DNA of 64,000 nucleotides from an uncultured Bradyrhizobium sp. (GTDB taxonomy: Bacteria; Pseudomonadota; Alphaproteobacteria; Rhizobiales; Xanthobacteraceae), in the NCBI RefSeq assembly GCF_936943645.1, contig NZ_CAKZJO010000081.1, positions 62,001-126,000 on the forward strand, in the 5' to 3' direction. Made by a program: the position numbers and the translations under genes. The notes below the pieces were generated by a model, which saw only the letters and a list, made by a program, of their open reading frames with translations, made no database searches and had not been told where the DNA came from. Of this stretch, positions 25,084-34,120 are shown one piece after another; within the stretch, counting starts at the first letter, position 1, and every line of letters starts with the position of its first letter.

Positions 25084-26307
25084 ATGTCCCAGGCGGGCCC
25101 GATCCTGTTTGTGTCCAATGCCGAGCGGCCGCCTTTCATTGCGGCGCTGGACGAGGCCCGGCTGTTTCCCGTCGTCGACACCGAGTGGGCCAGCGCGGCG
25201 CGCGCGGTCGAGCAGGTCCAGCCGGCCGTGGTTCTCGCCCAGATGTCCGGCGGACACGAGCCGCATATCGCGCCGCTCGCAAGGAAGATCGCCGACCAGT
25301 CGCCCTACCTGCCCTTCGTGACCGTGGATGCGGCGAGCACGCTGCCTCACAACGCGCTGCCCTTCTCCTCGCGCGGCGGCAATCCCGACCGCCTGATCGC
25401 GCGGCTTCGCGCCGCCCTGCGCGTGCGCACGCTTCATGCCACGGTGCTGCGCCGACTGCCTGAAGTGAAGGTCGCCCTGCCGCAGGGCGATCCCGCTCGC
25501 GATGCCACCGTGCTGCTGATCGGCCGCGGCGCAGCCTATCCGGCACTCTCCGTCGCGCTCGGGGAACGCGTCGGTGTGGTCGGTGCACTCTCGATCGAGG
25601 CTGCCGCGAAACACCTCAACACCCGCGACCTCGACGGCGTCGTGCTTGCTGAGGGCTTTACCGCGCGCGTCACCGACGCCTTTCTCACGGTGCTCGCCGA
25701 GGACACCCGCTTCCGCAGCCTGCCGGTCGTCGTCACCGCGCACCAGCTGACGCAGACTTACGACCTGCCCAATCTCGAATTGATCCCGGGAGAGCCGGCC
25801 AAGGTCGCGGCCAATGCGCTGCCCCTGATCCGCCAGCACGCCATGGAAGCACAATTGAGCCGCACGCTGCGCTCGATCGATGCCGGCGGTTGGCTCGATC
25901 CGCGCAGCGGCCTTCTGACGGTCGAAGCTTTCGCCCGCGATTTTTCCAAGGCGGTCGAGCAGGCCCTCGCCCGCGGCGGCGGTCTGTCGGTCGCGCGCTT
26001 CGCCTTCGACCCCGGCAATTCCCGCGCCCAGTTGGACGCCGCCCGCATCCTCAGCCGCCTGATGCGTCAGATGGATTTCGGCGCGGCGCAGAAGGACGGC
26101 TCGGTCATCGTCGTGTTCGCGGAAACCGACTTCCGCACCGCCCACATGATCGCCCGCCGCTTATCCGCCGTGATGCGCCACACTTCGAATGGTAAGCACG
26201 AGATGCGCAGCGAGCCGGTGGTCAGCGTGGACTCGCTATCGCCGTCGGATACGGCAAGGTCGCTGCTGGCGCGGCTGTCGGCGGACGGGACGCGGGCGGC
26301 GTCGTAA
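25084..26307 (+). CDS. Receiver-like plus degenerate GGDEF-like protein
   Basis: A 407-residue cytoplasmic protein. The N-terminal 120 residues look like a receiver fold without a clear phosphorylation site, and a second receiver-like segment follows (residues about 140-235). The C-terminal 140 residues (GWLDPRSGLLTVEAFARDFSKAV onward) align in layout with GGDEF domains, but the signature site reads KDGSVIVVF, so diguanylate cyclase activity is unlikely. It may bind nucleotide or act as a scaffold. Start at ATG 25084; the frame is open to 25048. It ends at a palindromic repeat shared with mfd. Confidence 0.7.
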   Translation: MSQAGPILFVSNAERPPFIAALDEARLFPVVDTEWASAARAVEQVQPAVVLAQMSGGHEPHIAPLARKIADQSPYLPFVTVDAASTLPHNALPFSSRGGNPDRLIARLRAALRVRTLHATVLRRLPEVKVALPQGDPARDATVLLIGRGAAYPALSVALGERVGVVGALSIEAAAKHLNTRDLDGVVLAEGFTARVTDAFLTVLAEDTRFRSLPVVVTAHQLTQTYDLPNLELIPGEPAKVAANALPLIRQHAMEAQLSRTLRSIDAGGWLDPRSGLLTVEAFARDFSKAVEQALARGGGLSVARFAFDPGNSRAQLDAARILSRLMRQMDFGAAQKDGSVIVVFAETDFRTAHMIARRLSAVMRHTSNGKHEMRSEPVVSVDSLSPSDTARSLLARLSADGTRAAS

Positions 26308-26315
26308 CTGCTCTC

Positions 26316-26405
26316 GTAGGGTGGGCAAAGGCGCCCTTGCGCCGTGCCCACCATCTCTCTCGATCACGAACAATACGTGGGCACGCTTCGCTTTGCCCAC
26401 CCTAC
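26316..26405. repeat. Palindromic intergenic repeat
   Basis: GTAGGGTGGGCAAAG (26316-26330) is mirrored exactly by CTTTGCCCACCCTAC (26391-26405), with GGCGCCCTTGCGCC and GTGCCCAC / GTGGGCAC inside. It fills almost the whole gap between two convergent genes. This GTAGGGTGGGCAAAG family recurs in Bradyrhizobiaceae genomes. It may double as a transcription end for both neighbours. Confidence 0.8.
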
Positions 26406-26413
26406 GGCACCGT

Positions 26414-29400
26414 CTAAGCCGCCTTCTTGCTCTCCGCGAGCTGTGCCAGCTGACGCATGATCTCCGTGGTGCCGGCGAGGCGCTCTTCCGGCGTCTCCCA
26501 ATCCTGCAGGAACACCACCTTCATGTCGGGCCGTACCTTGGCGGCCTGGCCGTAGCTGCGGATGAAGGTGACCAGGCGATCGGGATAGGCGAAGGAATTG
26601 TCGCGGAAGACGATGACGGCGCCCTTGGGGCCTGCGTCGATCTTCTCGACATTGGCCCGGCGGCAGAATGCCTTGATCGCGGCGACCTTGAACAAATAAC
26701 GCACCTCGTCCGGCAGCACACCGAACCGGTCGCGCATCTCGGCACCGAAATTCTCGATCTCCTCCTCGGTGTCGAGATCGGCGAGGCGCCGGTACAGCGA
26801 CAGCCGCACCGAGAGATCGCCGACGTAATCCTCCGGAATGAGCACGGGCATGCCGATGGTGATCGACGGCGACCAGCGGTCGGCGGCAGGCTCGGAGACG
26901 CCGGCCTTGAGGTTGACGATCGCCTCCTCCAGCATCGATTGATAGAGCTCGAAGCCGACCTCCTTGATGTGGCCCGACTGTTCCTCGCCGAGCAGATTGC
27001 CGGCGCCGCGGATGTCGAGGTCGTGCGAGGCGAGCTGGAAGCCTGCCCCCAGTGTCTCCAGCGATTGCAGCACGGTGAGCCGGCGCTCGGCCTGCGCCGT
27101 GATCTTCTGCTGCGCAGGGAGCGTGAACAGCGCATAGGCGCGCAGCTTGGAACGGCCGACGCGGCCGCGGAGCTGGTAGAGCTGCGCAAGGCCGAACATG
27201 TCGGCACGATGCACGATCAGCGTGTTGGCGTTGGGGATATCGAGGCCGGACTCGACGATGGTGGTCGACAGGAGGATGTCGAACTTGCCGTCGTAGAACG
27301 CAGTCATGATGTCCTCGATCACCGCCGGCGGCATCTGGCCGTGCGCGACCGCGACCTTCATCTCCGGCACGTTCTTGTCGAGGAAGTCCTTGACCTCGGC
27401 GAGGTCGTCGATGCGCGGCACGACGTAGAACGCCTGGCCGCCGCGATAGCGCTCGCGCAGGAGCGCCTCGCGGATCATCAAGGGATCATGCGGAGCGACG
27501 AAGGTGCGGACCGCGAGGCGATCGACCGGGGGCGATGCGATGATCGAAAGCTCGCGGACGCCGGTGAGCGCCAGTTGCAGCGTGCGCGGAATCGGCGTTG
27601 CCGACAGCGTGAGCACGTGCACCTCGGAGCGCAGCGCCTTCAGCCGCTCCTTGTGAGTGACGCCGAAGTGCTGCTCCTCGTCGACGATGACGAGGCCGAG
27701 GTCGCGGAACTTGATCGCCTTGCCGAGCAGCGCGTGGGTGCCGACGACGATGTCGACCGAACCGTCGGCGATGCCCTTCTTGACCAGGTTGAGCTCCTTG
27801 GTCGCGATCAGGCGCGAGGCCTGCGCCACGTTCACGGGAAAGCCCTTGAACCGCTCGGTGAAGGTTCTTGCGTGCTGGCGCGCGAGCAGCGTGGTCGGCA
27901 CCACGACCGCAACCTGCTTGCCTTCGAGCGCCACGGCAAACGCGGCGCGCAAGGCCACCTCGGTCTTGCCGAAGCCGACGTCGCCGCAGATCAGCCGGTC
28001 CATCGGACGGCCGAGTTCGAGGTCCTTCAGCGTGGATTCGATGGCCCCGAGCTGGTCTTCGGTCTCGTCATAGGGGAAGCGTGCACAGAACTCGTCGTAG
28101 AGGCCGGGCTGCACCAGCAGCTTGGGCGCCTCATGCAGATGGCGCGCGGCAGCAATCTTGATCAATTCGCCGGCGATCTCGCGGATACGGTTCTTGAGTT
28201 TGGCCTTGCGGGTCTGCCAGCCGCCGCCGCCGAGACGGTCGAGCTCGACCGTGGTCTGGTCGGAGCCGTAGCGCGACAGCAGCTCGATGTTTTCGACGGG
28301 CAGGAACAGCTTGGTCTCGGCGGCATAGTGCAATTCGAGGCAGTCATGCGGCGCGCCGGCAACGTCGAGGGTCTGCAGGCCGATGAAGCGGCCGATGCCG
28401 TGATCGACGTGGACCACGATGTCGCCGGCGGCAAGGCTCGTCACTTCCGAGATGAAATTGTCGAGCTTGCGGCTCGCCTTGCGCGGCCGCACCAGGCGGT
28501 CGCCCAAAATGTCCTGCTCGCTGATCACAGCGATCTCGTCGGTCTCGAAGCCGCTTTCGAGGCCGAGCACGGCGAGCATGGTCTCGTTGCGCGGGGTCGC
28601 CTGCACCGTGCGCCAGGAGTTGACGCTGGTGGTGTGGGCGAGCTTGTGGTCGCGCAGCATCGAAGTCATGCGGTCGCGCGAGCCTTCGCTCCAGAGCGCG
28701 ATGACGACCTTCTTGCGCTGGGCGTGCAGCGCCATCACGTGGCTGACGACGGATTCGAACACGTTGACGGTGGTGTCGTTGCGTTCCGGCGCGAAGTCGC
28801 GGCCCTTGCGCGCGCCGGCATCGACGACACTCGTCCCGTCGGCCGGCACCGAGAATTGCGTCAGCCGCACCAGCGGCATGCCGCTCTCGCGCTTGGTCCA
28901 TTCCTCGTCGGTGAGATAAAGCCGGTCCGGCGGCAGCGGCTTGTAGATCGCTCCTCCGCCGTGATGCTCCATCGCCTCGCGGCGGGCCTCGTAATAGTCC
29001 TGGATCTGCTTGAATCGCTCGCGGACGGCGTCCTCGGCCTGCGGCTCGATCGCGATCGGAGCGCCTTGCAGATAGTCGAACAGCGTGTCCATCCGGTCCT
29101 GGAACAGCGGCAGCCAGTGCTCCATGCCGGGATGGCGGCGGCCTTCGCTGACGGCCTCGTACAGCGCATCGTCCCGCTCGGGCGCGCCGAACTCGGCGAC
29201 ATAGCCCATGCGGAACCGGCGGATGGTGTCGGTGACAAGCTGGAATTCGGAGACCGGCACGAGGTCGAGCGCGCGCATGTCGAGCAGCGTGCGCTGGGTC
29301 TCGGCGTCGAAGGTGCGGATCGATTCCAGGCTGTCGCCGAAGAAGTCGAAGCGGACCGGCTGGTCGAGGCCGGCCGGAAACAGATCAAGGATGCCGCCGC

Positions 29401-29932
29401 GCACGGCGTATTCGCCGGGCTCGCGCACGGTCGAGGAGCGGTTGTAGCCGTTGTGCTCGAGCCAGGCGACGATGGTGTCCATCGGCACGACGTTGCCGGG
29501 CGCGACCGACAGCGCCTGCGCCGCCACAAGCTCGCGCGCCGGCACGCGCTGCACCACCGCGTTCACCGTGGTCAGCACGATCAGCGGCTTGTCGCTGCCG
29601 GTGAGCGGGGCGAGCCGCGCCAGCGTGGTCAGGCGCTGGGCCAGGATGCCGCCATGCGGCGAGACGCGGTCATAGGGCTGGCAGTCCCAGGCCGGGAACG
29701 TCAGCACCGGCAGGTCGGGCGCGAAGAACTGCAGCGCGCGTTCGAGCTGCTGCATGCGCGGCCCGTCGCGGCAGACCACGGCAAGGCTGACCGCCGGCCT
29801 CTTCGGCCGCGCCGCGATGGCGCGGGCGAGATCGGAGACGACGAGGCCTTCGGCGCCTTCCGCGACGTTGGCAAGCGTCAGGGCCCGGCCGGGCGCAAGC
29901 AGCTCGGCCGGCGACTTCATTCCCGGTTTCAT
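26414..29932 (-). CDS. mfd: Transcription-repair coupling factor Mfd
   Basis: Full-length Mfd, 1172 residues. It displaces RNA polymerase stalled at DNA damage and recruits UvrA. Domains in order: UvrB-like homology (about 1-350), RNA-polymerase-interacting domain (VVHVDHGIGRFIGLQ near 510-560), helicase motor with Walker A GFGKT (K656), DEEQHFG and SATPIPRT, the RecG-like TRG region (QLRGRVGR), and the C-terminal TRCF domain. Its ATG overlaps the sdhE stop by ATGA (29929-29932). Length and motifs are normal. A second, divergent Mfd-like gene lies at 55.4-58.7 kb. Confidence 0.97.
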   Translation of the reverse strand: MKPGMKSPAELLAPGRALTLANVAEGAEGLVVSDLARAIAARPKRPAVSLAVVCRDGPRMQQLERALQFFAPDLPVLTFPAWDCQPYDRVSPHGGILAQRLTTLARLAPLTGSDKPLIVLTTVNAVVQRVPARELVAAQALSVAPGNVVPMDTIVAWLEHNGYNRSSTVREPGEYAVRGGILDLFPAGLDQPVRFDFFGDSLESIRTFDAETQRTLLDMRALDLVPVSEFQLVTDTIRRFRMGYVAEFGAPERDDALYEAVSEGRRHPGMEHWLPLFQDRMDTLFDYLQGAPIAIEPQAEDAVRERFKQIQDYYEARREAMEHHGGGAIYKPLPPDRLYLTDEEWTKRESGMPLVRLTQFSVPADGTSVVDAGARKGRDFAPERNDTTVNVFESVVSHVMALHAQRKKVVIALWSEGSRDRMTSMLRDHKLAHTTSVNSWRTVQATPRNETMLAVLGLESGFETDEIAVISEQDILGDRLVRPRKASRKLDNFISEVTSLAAGDIVVHVDHGIGRFIGLQTLDVAGAPHDCLELHYAAETKLFLPVENIELLSRYGSDQTTVELDRLGGGGWQTRKAKLKNRIREIAGELIKIAAARHLHEAPKLLVQPGLYDEFCARFPYDETEDQLGAIESTLKDLELGRPMDRLICGDVGFGKTEVALRAAFAVALEGKQVAVVVPTTLLARQHARTFTERFKGFPVNVAQASRLIATKELNLVKKGIADGSVDIVVGTHALLGKAIKFRDLGLVIVDEEQHFGVTHKERLKALRSEVHVLTLSATPIPRTLQLALTGVRELSIIASPPVDRLAVRTFVAPHDPLMIREALLRERYRGGQAFYVVPRIDDLAEVKDFLDKNVPEMKVAVAHGQMPPAVIEDIMTAFYDGKFDILLSTTIVESGLDIPNANTLIVHRADMFGLAQLYQLRGRVGRSKLRAYALFTLPAQQKITAQAERRLTVLQSLETLGAGFQLASHDLDIRGAGNLLGEEQSGHIKEVGFELYQSMLEEAIVNLKAGVSEPAADRWSPSITIGMPVLIPEDYVGDLSVRLSLYRRLADLDTEEEIENFGAEMRDRFGVLPDEVRYLFKVAAIKAFCRRANVEKIDAGPKGAVIVFRDNSFAYPDRLVTFIRSYGQAAKVRPDMKVVFLQDWETPEERLAGTTEIMRQLAQLAESKKAA

Positions 29933-30219
29933 AGATCGCCGTCCGTAATCGGGAATGCCTTGATCCGGGCAAACAGCGCGCCGGTGACAGCAGGTGGCAG
30001 CACCTTGTCACCGGTAATGGCGGCATAGAGATCGGGATCGTTGACCTCGAGCAGGATCTCGAGCTGATCGAGCTCGGCCTCGGACAAATTGCCGATCTCG
30101 GCGTCCGCAAACCGGCCGAGGATCAGGTCCATCTCGCGCGTGCCGCGGTGCCAGCAGCGGAACAGAAGCCGCTTGCGGCGGTCGTCCAGGCCGCTGCTCG
30201 ATCGTGTCGTTCCCGTCAT
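29929..30219 (-). CDS. sdhE: FAD assembly factor SdhE
   Basis: A 96-residue protein of the SdhE/Sdh5 family, which helps attach FAD covalently to succinate dehydrogenase. The hallmark RGxxE is present as R25-G-T-R-E29 in KRLLFRCWHRGTREMDLIL. The first 12 residues are a non-conserved extension. It is coupled to mfd by an ATGA overlap, and recG is divergent; this recG-sdhE-mfd grouping is common in alphaproteobacteria. Confidence 0.92.
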   Translation of the reverse strand: MTGTTRSSSGLDDRRKRLLFRCWHRGTREMDLILGRFADAEIGNLSEAELDQLEILLEVNDPDLYAAITGDKVLPPAVTGALFARIKAFPITDGDL

Positions 30220-30350
30220 GTCTCAAATCCAGTCAAACGCAGAAAGCCCGGACGTGCCGGGCGGGGCTGATATAGCCACTCGAACCGCCTGTGTCAGCCC
30301 TCGATTTGGCATGGCCGGATACCCGCAAAGGGCCACGAAAAAAGCCGTGG

Positions 30351-30373
30351 ATGCCCGGCATAAAGCCGGGCAT
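30351..30373. repeat. Short palindromic repeat (REP-like)
   Basis: ATGCCCGGC, ATAAA, GCCGGGCAT: a perfect 9-bp hairpin in the sdhE-recG intergenic region. The GGATGCCCGGCATAA unit is a common dispersed element in these genomes and may affect mRNA ends. Confidence 0.75.
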
Positions 30374-30403
30374 GACGGGCCGAAACGATCCTAGATTCGC
30401 CTG

Positions 30404-32512
30404 ATGCGCCCCAGCCTGCTCAATCCGCTGTTTGCTCCCGTGACCACGCTCCCCGGCGTCGGTCCGAAGCAGGACAAGCTGCTGCAATATCTGCTCAGCC
30501 GGAGCGAGACGCCGCGGCTGGTCGATTTGTTGCTGCATCTGCCGAGCCAGGTCATCGACCGCCGCGCGCGGCCGAAGATCCGCGACGCGGCGCAGGGAAC
30601 CATGGTGACGCTGGAGGTCACCGTCGACCGTCACCGCCCGCCCCCGCCCCGCAACGCCCGCGCGCCGTATCTCGTCTATGCCAGCGACGATACCGGCGAC
30701 GTGGTGCTGACCTTCTTCCGCGCCAAGCCCGGCTATGTCGAGAAGCTGCTGCCGGTCGGCGAGAAGCGCTTCGTCTCCGGCACGCTGCAGATGTATGACG
30801 GCATCCCGCAGATCGTGCACCCCGACCGCGTGCTGGACGAGGAGGCGATCTCGAAGCTCTCGGGAATCGATCCGGTCTACCCGCTGACCGAGGGCCTCGC
30901 GCTCGGCTCGCTGCGCCGTGCCATCGCGCAGGCGCTGCTGAAGCTGCCGGCGCTGCCGGAATGGATCAGCCCGGAGGTGATGCGCCGCTGCAATTTCCCA
31001 CCGATCGCCGAAGCGCTCAATCGTGTGCACCAGCCCGTCGAGCTGACGGACATCCTGCCGGACCGGCCGTTCTGGTCGCGCCTCGCCTTCGACGAGCTTC
31101 TGGCCGGCCAGCTCGCGCTCGCTTTGATCCGCGCGCAACTCCGCCGTCCCGCCGGCGTGCGCAATGCCGGTGACGGGCACCTCCGCAGCAAGATCATCGA
31201 TGCCCTTCCCTACGCGCTCACCCCGTCGCAGCGCAGCGCAGCCGCCGCCATCGCGGAGGACCTGCAACAGCCGGTGCGCATGCTCCGCCTGCTCCAGGGC
31301 GACGTCGGCTCCGGCAAGACCGTGGTCGCCTTGCTTGCGGCCGCTGCGGTTGTCGAGGTCGGCAAGCAGGCCGCATTGATGGCGCCGACCGAGATCCTGG
31401 CGCGCCAGCACATCAAGACCATCGCCCCGCTTGCGGAGCGCGCGGGGATGCGGGTCGCGATCCTCACCGGCCGCGAGAAGGGCAAGGAGCGGCGCGAGAT
31501 CATCACGCAGCTCGCCGCCGGCGAGATCGACCTGCTCGTCGGCACCCATGCGCTGATCCAGGACGACGTCATCTTCCACGACCTCGCGCTCGCCATCGTC
31601 GACGAGCAGCACCGCTTTGGCGTGCGCGAGCGCCTGGCGCTGACGTCCAAGGGCGAAGCCGTCGACGTGCTGGTGCTCAGCGCCACGCCGATTCCCCGCA
31701 CGCTGGTGCTGACCTATTTCGGCGACATGGACATCTCCGAGCTGCGCGAAAAGCCGGCCGGCCGGCAGCCGATCGACACCCGCGCCGTCGCCATGAGCCG
31801 GCTCGGCGAGGTCATGGACGGCGTCGGCCGCGCACTGGAGTCCGGCAAGCTGGTGTATTGGATCTGCCCGCTGGTGGAAGAGTCCGAAGCCGAGGGCACC
31901 GAGCATCTCACCAACGCGACCAAGCGTTTCGAGAGCCTGCAGAAGCGCTTCGGCGACCGTGTCGGCCTCGTTCACGGCCAGATGAAGGGTACCGAAAAGG
32001 ACCGCGTGATGGGCCAGTTCGCCGCGCACGAGATCGGCCTTCTGGTCGCCACCACCGTGGTCGAGGTCGGCGTCGACGTGCCGGCGGCGACCATCATGGT
32101 GATCGAGAATGCCGAACGCTTCGGCCTTGCCCAGTTGCACCAGCTGCGCGGCCGCATCGGACGCGGCTCGGAAGCCTCGACCTGCATCCTGCTCTACTCG
32201 GAACCGCTCGGCGAGATGTCGAAGGCGCGGCTGAAGGTGATCCGCGAGACAACCGATGGCTTTCGTATCGCCGAGGAAGATCTGAAGCTGCGCGGCGAAG
32301 GCGACGTGCTCGGCGTGCGCCAGAGCGGCCTGCCCGGCTACCGCATCGCGCGCCCGGAGGTCCACGGCCAGCTCGTCACACAGGCCAGAGACGAGGCGCT
32401 GCGGATTCTGAAGGACGATCCGAAGCTCAAGGGCGAGCGCGGCGAGGCGTTGCGCTGCCTGCTGTATCTCTACGAACGCGACGAGGCGATCCCGCTGATC
32501 GGCGCGGGTTAA
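30404..32512 (+). CDS. recG: ATP-dependent DNA helicase RecG
   Basis: A 702-residue RecG, which remodels stalled replication forks and branched DNA. The N-terminal wedge/OB domain (about 1-250, with TTLPGVGPKQDKLL) is followed by the motor: Walker A GDVGSGKTVV (K305), DEQHRFG, SATPIPRTL, and QLRGRIGRG in the C-terminal part. Start ATG 30404. Divergent from sdhE-mfd. It is convergent with the panE-like gene; their stop codons overlap in a shared TTAA (32509-32512). Confidence 0.97.
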   Translation: MRPSLLNPLFAPVTTLPGVGPKQDKLLQYLLSRSETPRLVDLLLHLPSQVIDRRARPKIRDAAQGTMVTLEVTVDRHRPPPPRNARAPYLVYASDDTGDVVLTFFRAKPGYVEKLLPVGEKRFVSGTLQMYDGIPQIVHPDRVLDEEAISKLSGIDPVYPLTEGLALGSLRRAIAQALLKLPALPEWISPEVMRRCNFPPIAEALNRVHQPVELTDILPDRPFWSRLAFDELLAGQLALALIRAQLRRPAGVRNAGDGHLRSKIIDALPYALTPSQRSAAAAIAEDLQQPVRMLRLLQGDVGSGKTVVALLAAAAVVEVGKQAALMAPTEILARQHIKTIAPLAERAGMRVAILTGREKGKERREIITQLAAGEIDLLVGTHALIQDDVIFHDLALAIVDEQHRFGVRERLALTSKGEAVDVLVLSATPIPRTLVLTYFGDMDISELREKPAGRQPIDTRAVAMSRLGEVMDGVGRALESGKLVYWICPLVEESEAEGTEHLTNATKRFESLQKRFGDRVGLVHGQMKGTEKDRVMGQFAAHEIGLLVATTVVEVGVDVPAATIMVIENAERFGLAQLHQLRGRIGRGSEASTCILLYSEPLGEMSKARLKVIRETTDGFRIAEEDLKLRGEGDVLGVRQSGLPGYRIARPEVHGQLVTQARDEALRILKDDPKLKGERGEALRCLLYLYERDEAIPLIGAG

Positions 32513-33438
32513 GTCGCTGCCCTCCGTCGCCCGACCTCGTAGGCCGCCACATGCGCGCGGGCGAGATCCAGCAATGGCGTGTCGATGCCGAGCGCACGGG
32601 CGCGATTGGCCATATCGCCGAGGATGTGCTCAGCCTCGGTGATCGAGCCACGTTCGATGTCCCGCAGCATCGAGGCCTTCAACGGCGAGTCCAGCGTGGT
32701 GAACAGTTTGCGGTCGAACTCGATGAACGGCGCGCGCGGCTCGAAACCCGATTCCGTCGCGACGGCGCAGCATTCCGCGAACAGGCGGAAGATCGACTGC
32801 TCGCCGTTCGGCACGGCCAGGATGTCGCCGATGCTCGCACGCATCAGGCAGGTGATGCCGGCGAGCGTGGAGAGCTGGACGAACTTCTCCCACATGTCCT
32901 GCATGATCGCTTCGCTGGCGCGAACGTCGATCCCGGGAACATGGAGCAGCGTCTCCAGCGCGAGCACGCGCTCGCTCAGTGCACCCTCGATCTCGCCGAA
33001 GACGATGGTCTGGTTGGCCATGAACTGAATGACGCGACCATCGGCATCAAGCCCGGCGCTGACGTTCGCGAGACCGCCGAGGACACATCTCGCGCCAAAA
33101 CGCGCAATCAGGGCATCGAGATGTTTCAACCCGTTGAGGATCGGCAAGATCATCGTGTCGGCGCCCACGGCCGGGGCAAACTGGGCCATCGCGTCATCGA
33201 GCGAGTAGGATTTCACCCCGACGAGCACGACGTCGAACGGCTCCTTGAGATCGTTGGCCAGGATGGTCTTCGGCTGCACGGCGAAGTCGCCGTGGGGGCT
33301 CACGACTTGCAGTCCATTCTGCCGCAATTGCTCCGCCCGCCCGGCCCGCACCAGAAAGGTCACATCGCCGCCAGCCCGGACCAGGCGAGCGCCGTAATAG
33401 CCACCCAGTGCTCCCGCGCCGATCACCAACACTCTCAT
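32509..33438 (-). CDS. panE: 2-dehydropantoate 2-reductase family protein
   Basis: A 309-residue ketopantoate reductase, which makes pantoate for coenzyme A using NADPH. It starts with the Rossmann motif MRVLVIGAGALGGYYGARL, has VGVKSYSLDDA for cofactor and substrate contact, and KFVQLSTLAGITCLMRASIGDI with the catalytic lysine region typical of PanE/ApbA. Several PanE-like paralogues occur in such genomes, so pantothenate synthesis is probable rather than proven. Start 33438 has GGGAG about 7 bases upstream. The stop overlaps the recG stop on the other strand. Confidence 0.82.
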   Translation of the reverse strand: MRVLVIGAGALGGYYGARLVRAGGDVTFLVRAGRAEQLRQNGLQVVSPHGDFAVQPKTILANDLKEPFDVVLVGVKSYSLDDAMAQFAPAVGADTMILPILNGLKHLDALIARFGARCVLGGLANVSAGLDADGRVIQFMANQTIVFGEIEGALSERVLALETLLHVPGIDVRASEAIMQDMWEKFVQLSTLAGITCLMRASIGDILAVPNGEQSIFRLFAECCAVATESGFEPRAPFIEFDRKLFTTLDSPLKASMLRDIERGSITEAEHILGDMANRARALGIDTPLLDLARAHVAAYEVGRRRAAT

Positions 33439-33587
33439 TTGAACTCCCGCCGCAGCAACTTGCTTCCGCAGAAACAATAACAGATGGGTCCCGCGACGTC
33501 TCCTCCCCGTCATTGCAAGCGCAGATGAAGCCGGGCTCGGAACGCAGACTCTTTCCCGGCAGCAGACTTCATGCGACCCTTCCCGCC

Positions 33588-34109
33588 ATGCGCCGGATCA
33601 TCGTCGTTGGCTCGCAGGGAAGCGGAAAGACGAGCCTCGCTCTCAATCTCGGGCGAAAGCTCGAATTGCCCGTGGTGCATCTCGACGTGCTCTATTGGCA
33701 GCCGGGCTGGAAGCCGTCGGACAAACCGGGCTTTCGCGCGCGCGTCACCGAGGCGATCGCGGGCGAGGCCTGGGTCGTCGACGGCAGCTTCTCGGGGTTG
33801 GCGTTCGATCTCACGATCGCGCGCGCCGATCTTCTCGTCGTCATCGACCGCCCTCGCTGGCTTTGCCAGTGGCGTATCCTCTGGCGCTCGGCCTTCGACC
33901 GCGACACGAACCGCCCGGATCTGCCCGCGGGATGTCCGGAACAGTTCGACTGGAATCTCATGAAAGAGGCGTGGCGCTACGATACCGAGCGCGTGCCCGC
34001 CATCGAGGCCGAGCGGCTGCAATATGGCCCCGATGTTCCGGTCGTGCGCCTGAGACGCGACCGGGACATTCAGGGCTTTCTGGACTCGGTTTCACGCGAC
34101 GGCGAGTGA
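33588..34109 (+). CDS. P-loop kinase of the adenylate kinase/FlaR type
   Basis: A 173-residue nucleotide-binding protein with the Walker A GSQGSGKT (residues 8-15), then HLDVLYWQPGWKPSD and WVVDGSFSGLAFDLTIARADLLVVIDRPRW, as in adenylate-kinase-like proteins annotated as topology modulation protein (FlaR). These are likely small-molecule kinases; the substrate is unknown. ATG at 33588 begins the conserved sequence. Read away from the panE-like gene. Confidence 0.8.
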   Translation: MRRIIVVGSQGSGKTSLALNLGRKLELPVVHLDVLYWQPGWKPSDKPGFRARVTEAIAGEAWVVDGSFSGLAFDLTIARADLLVVIDRPRWLCQWRILWRSAFDRDTNRPDLPAGCPEQFDWNLMKEAWRYDTERVPAIEAERLQYGPDVPVVRLRRDRDIQGFLDSVSRDGE

Positions 34110-34120
34110 GCTCGGATCGA

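Noticed and set aside
26189..30028. Very long open frame antisense to mfd (about 1280 codons)
   Set aside because: It is the mirror of a GC-rich, strongly biased coding strand; its translation is Arg/His/Asp-rich with no domain, while mfd on the other strand is complete.
30233..32365. Long minus-strand frame opposite recG
   Set aside because: Shadow of recG, whose motifs are all intact in the plus frame.
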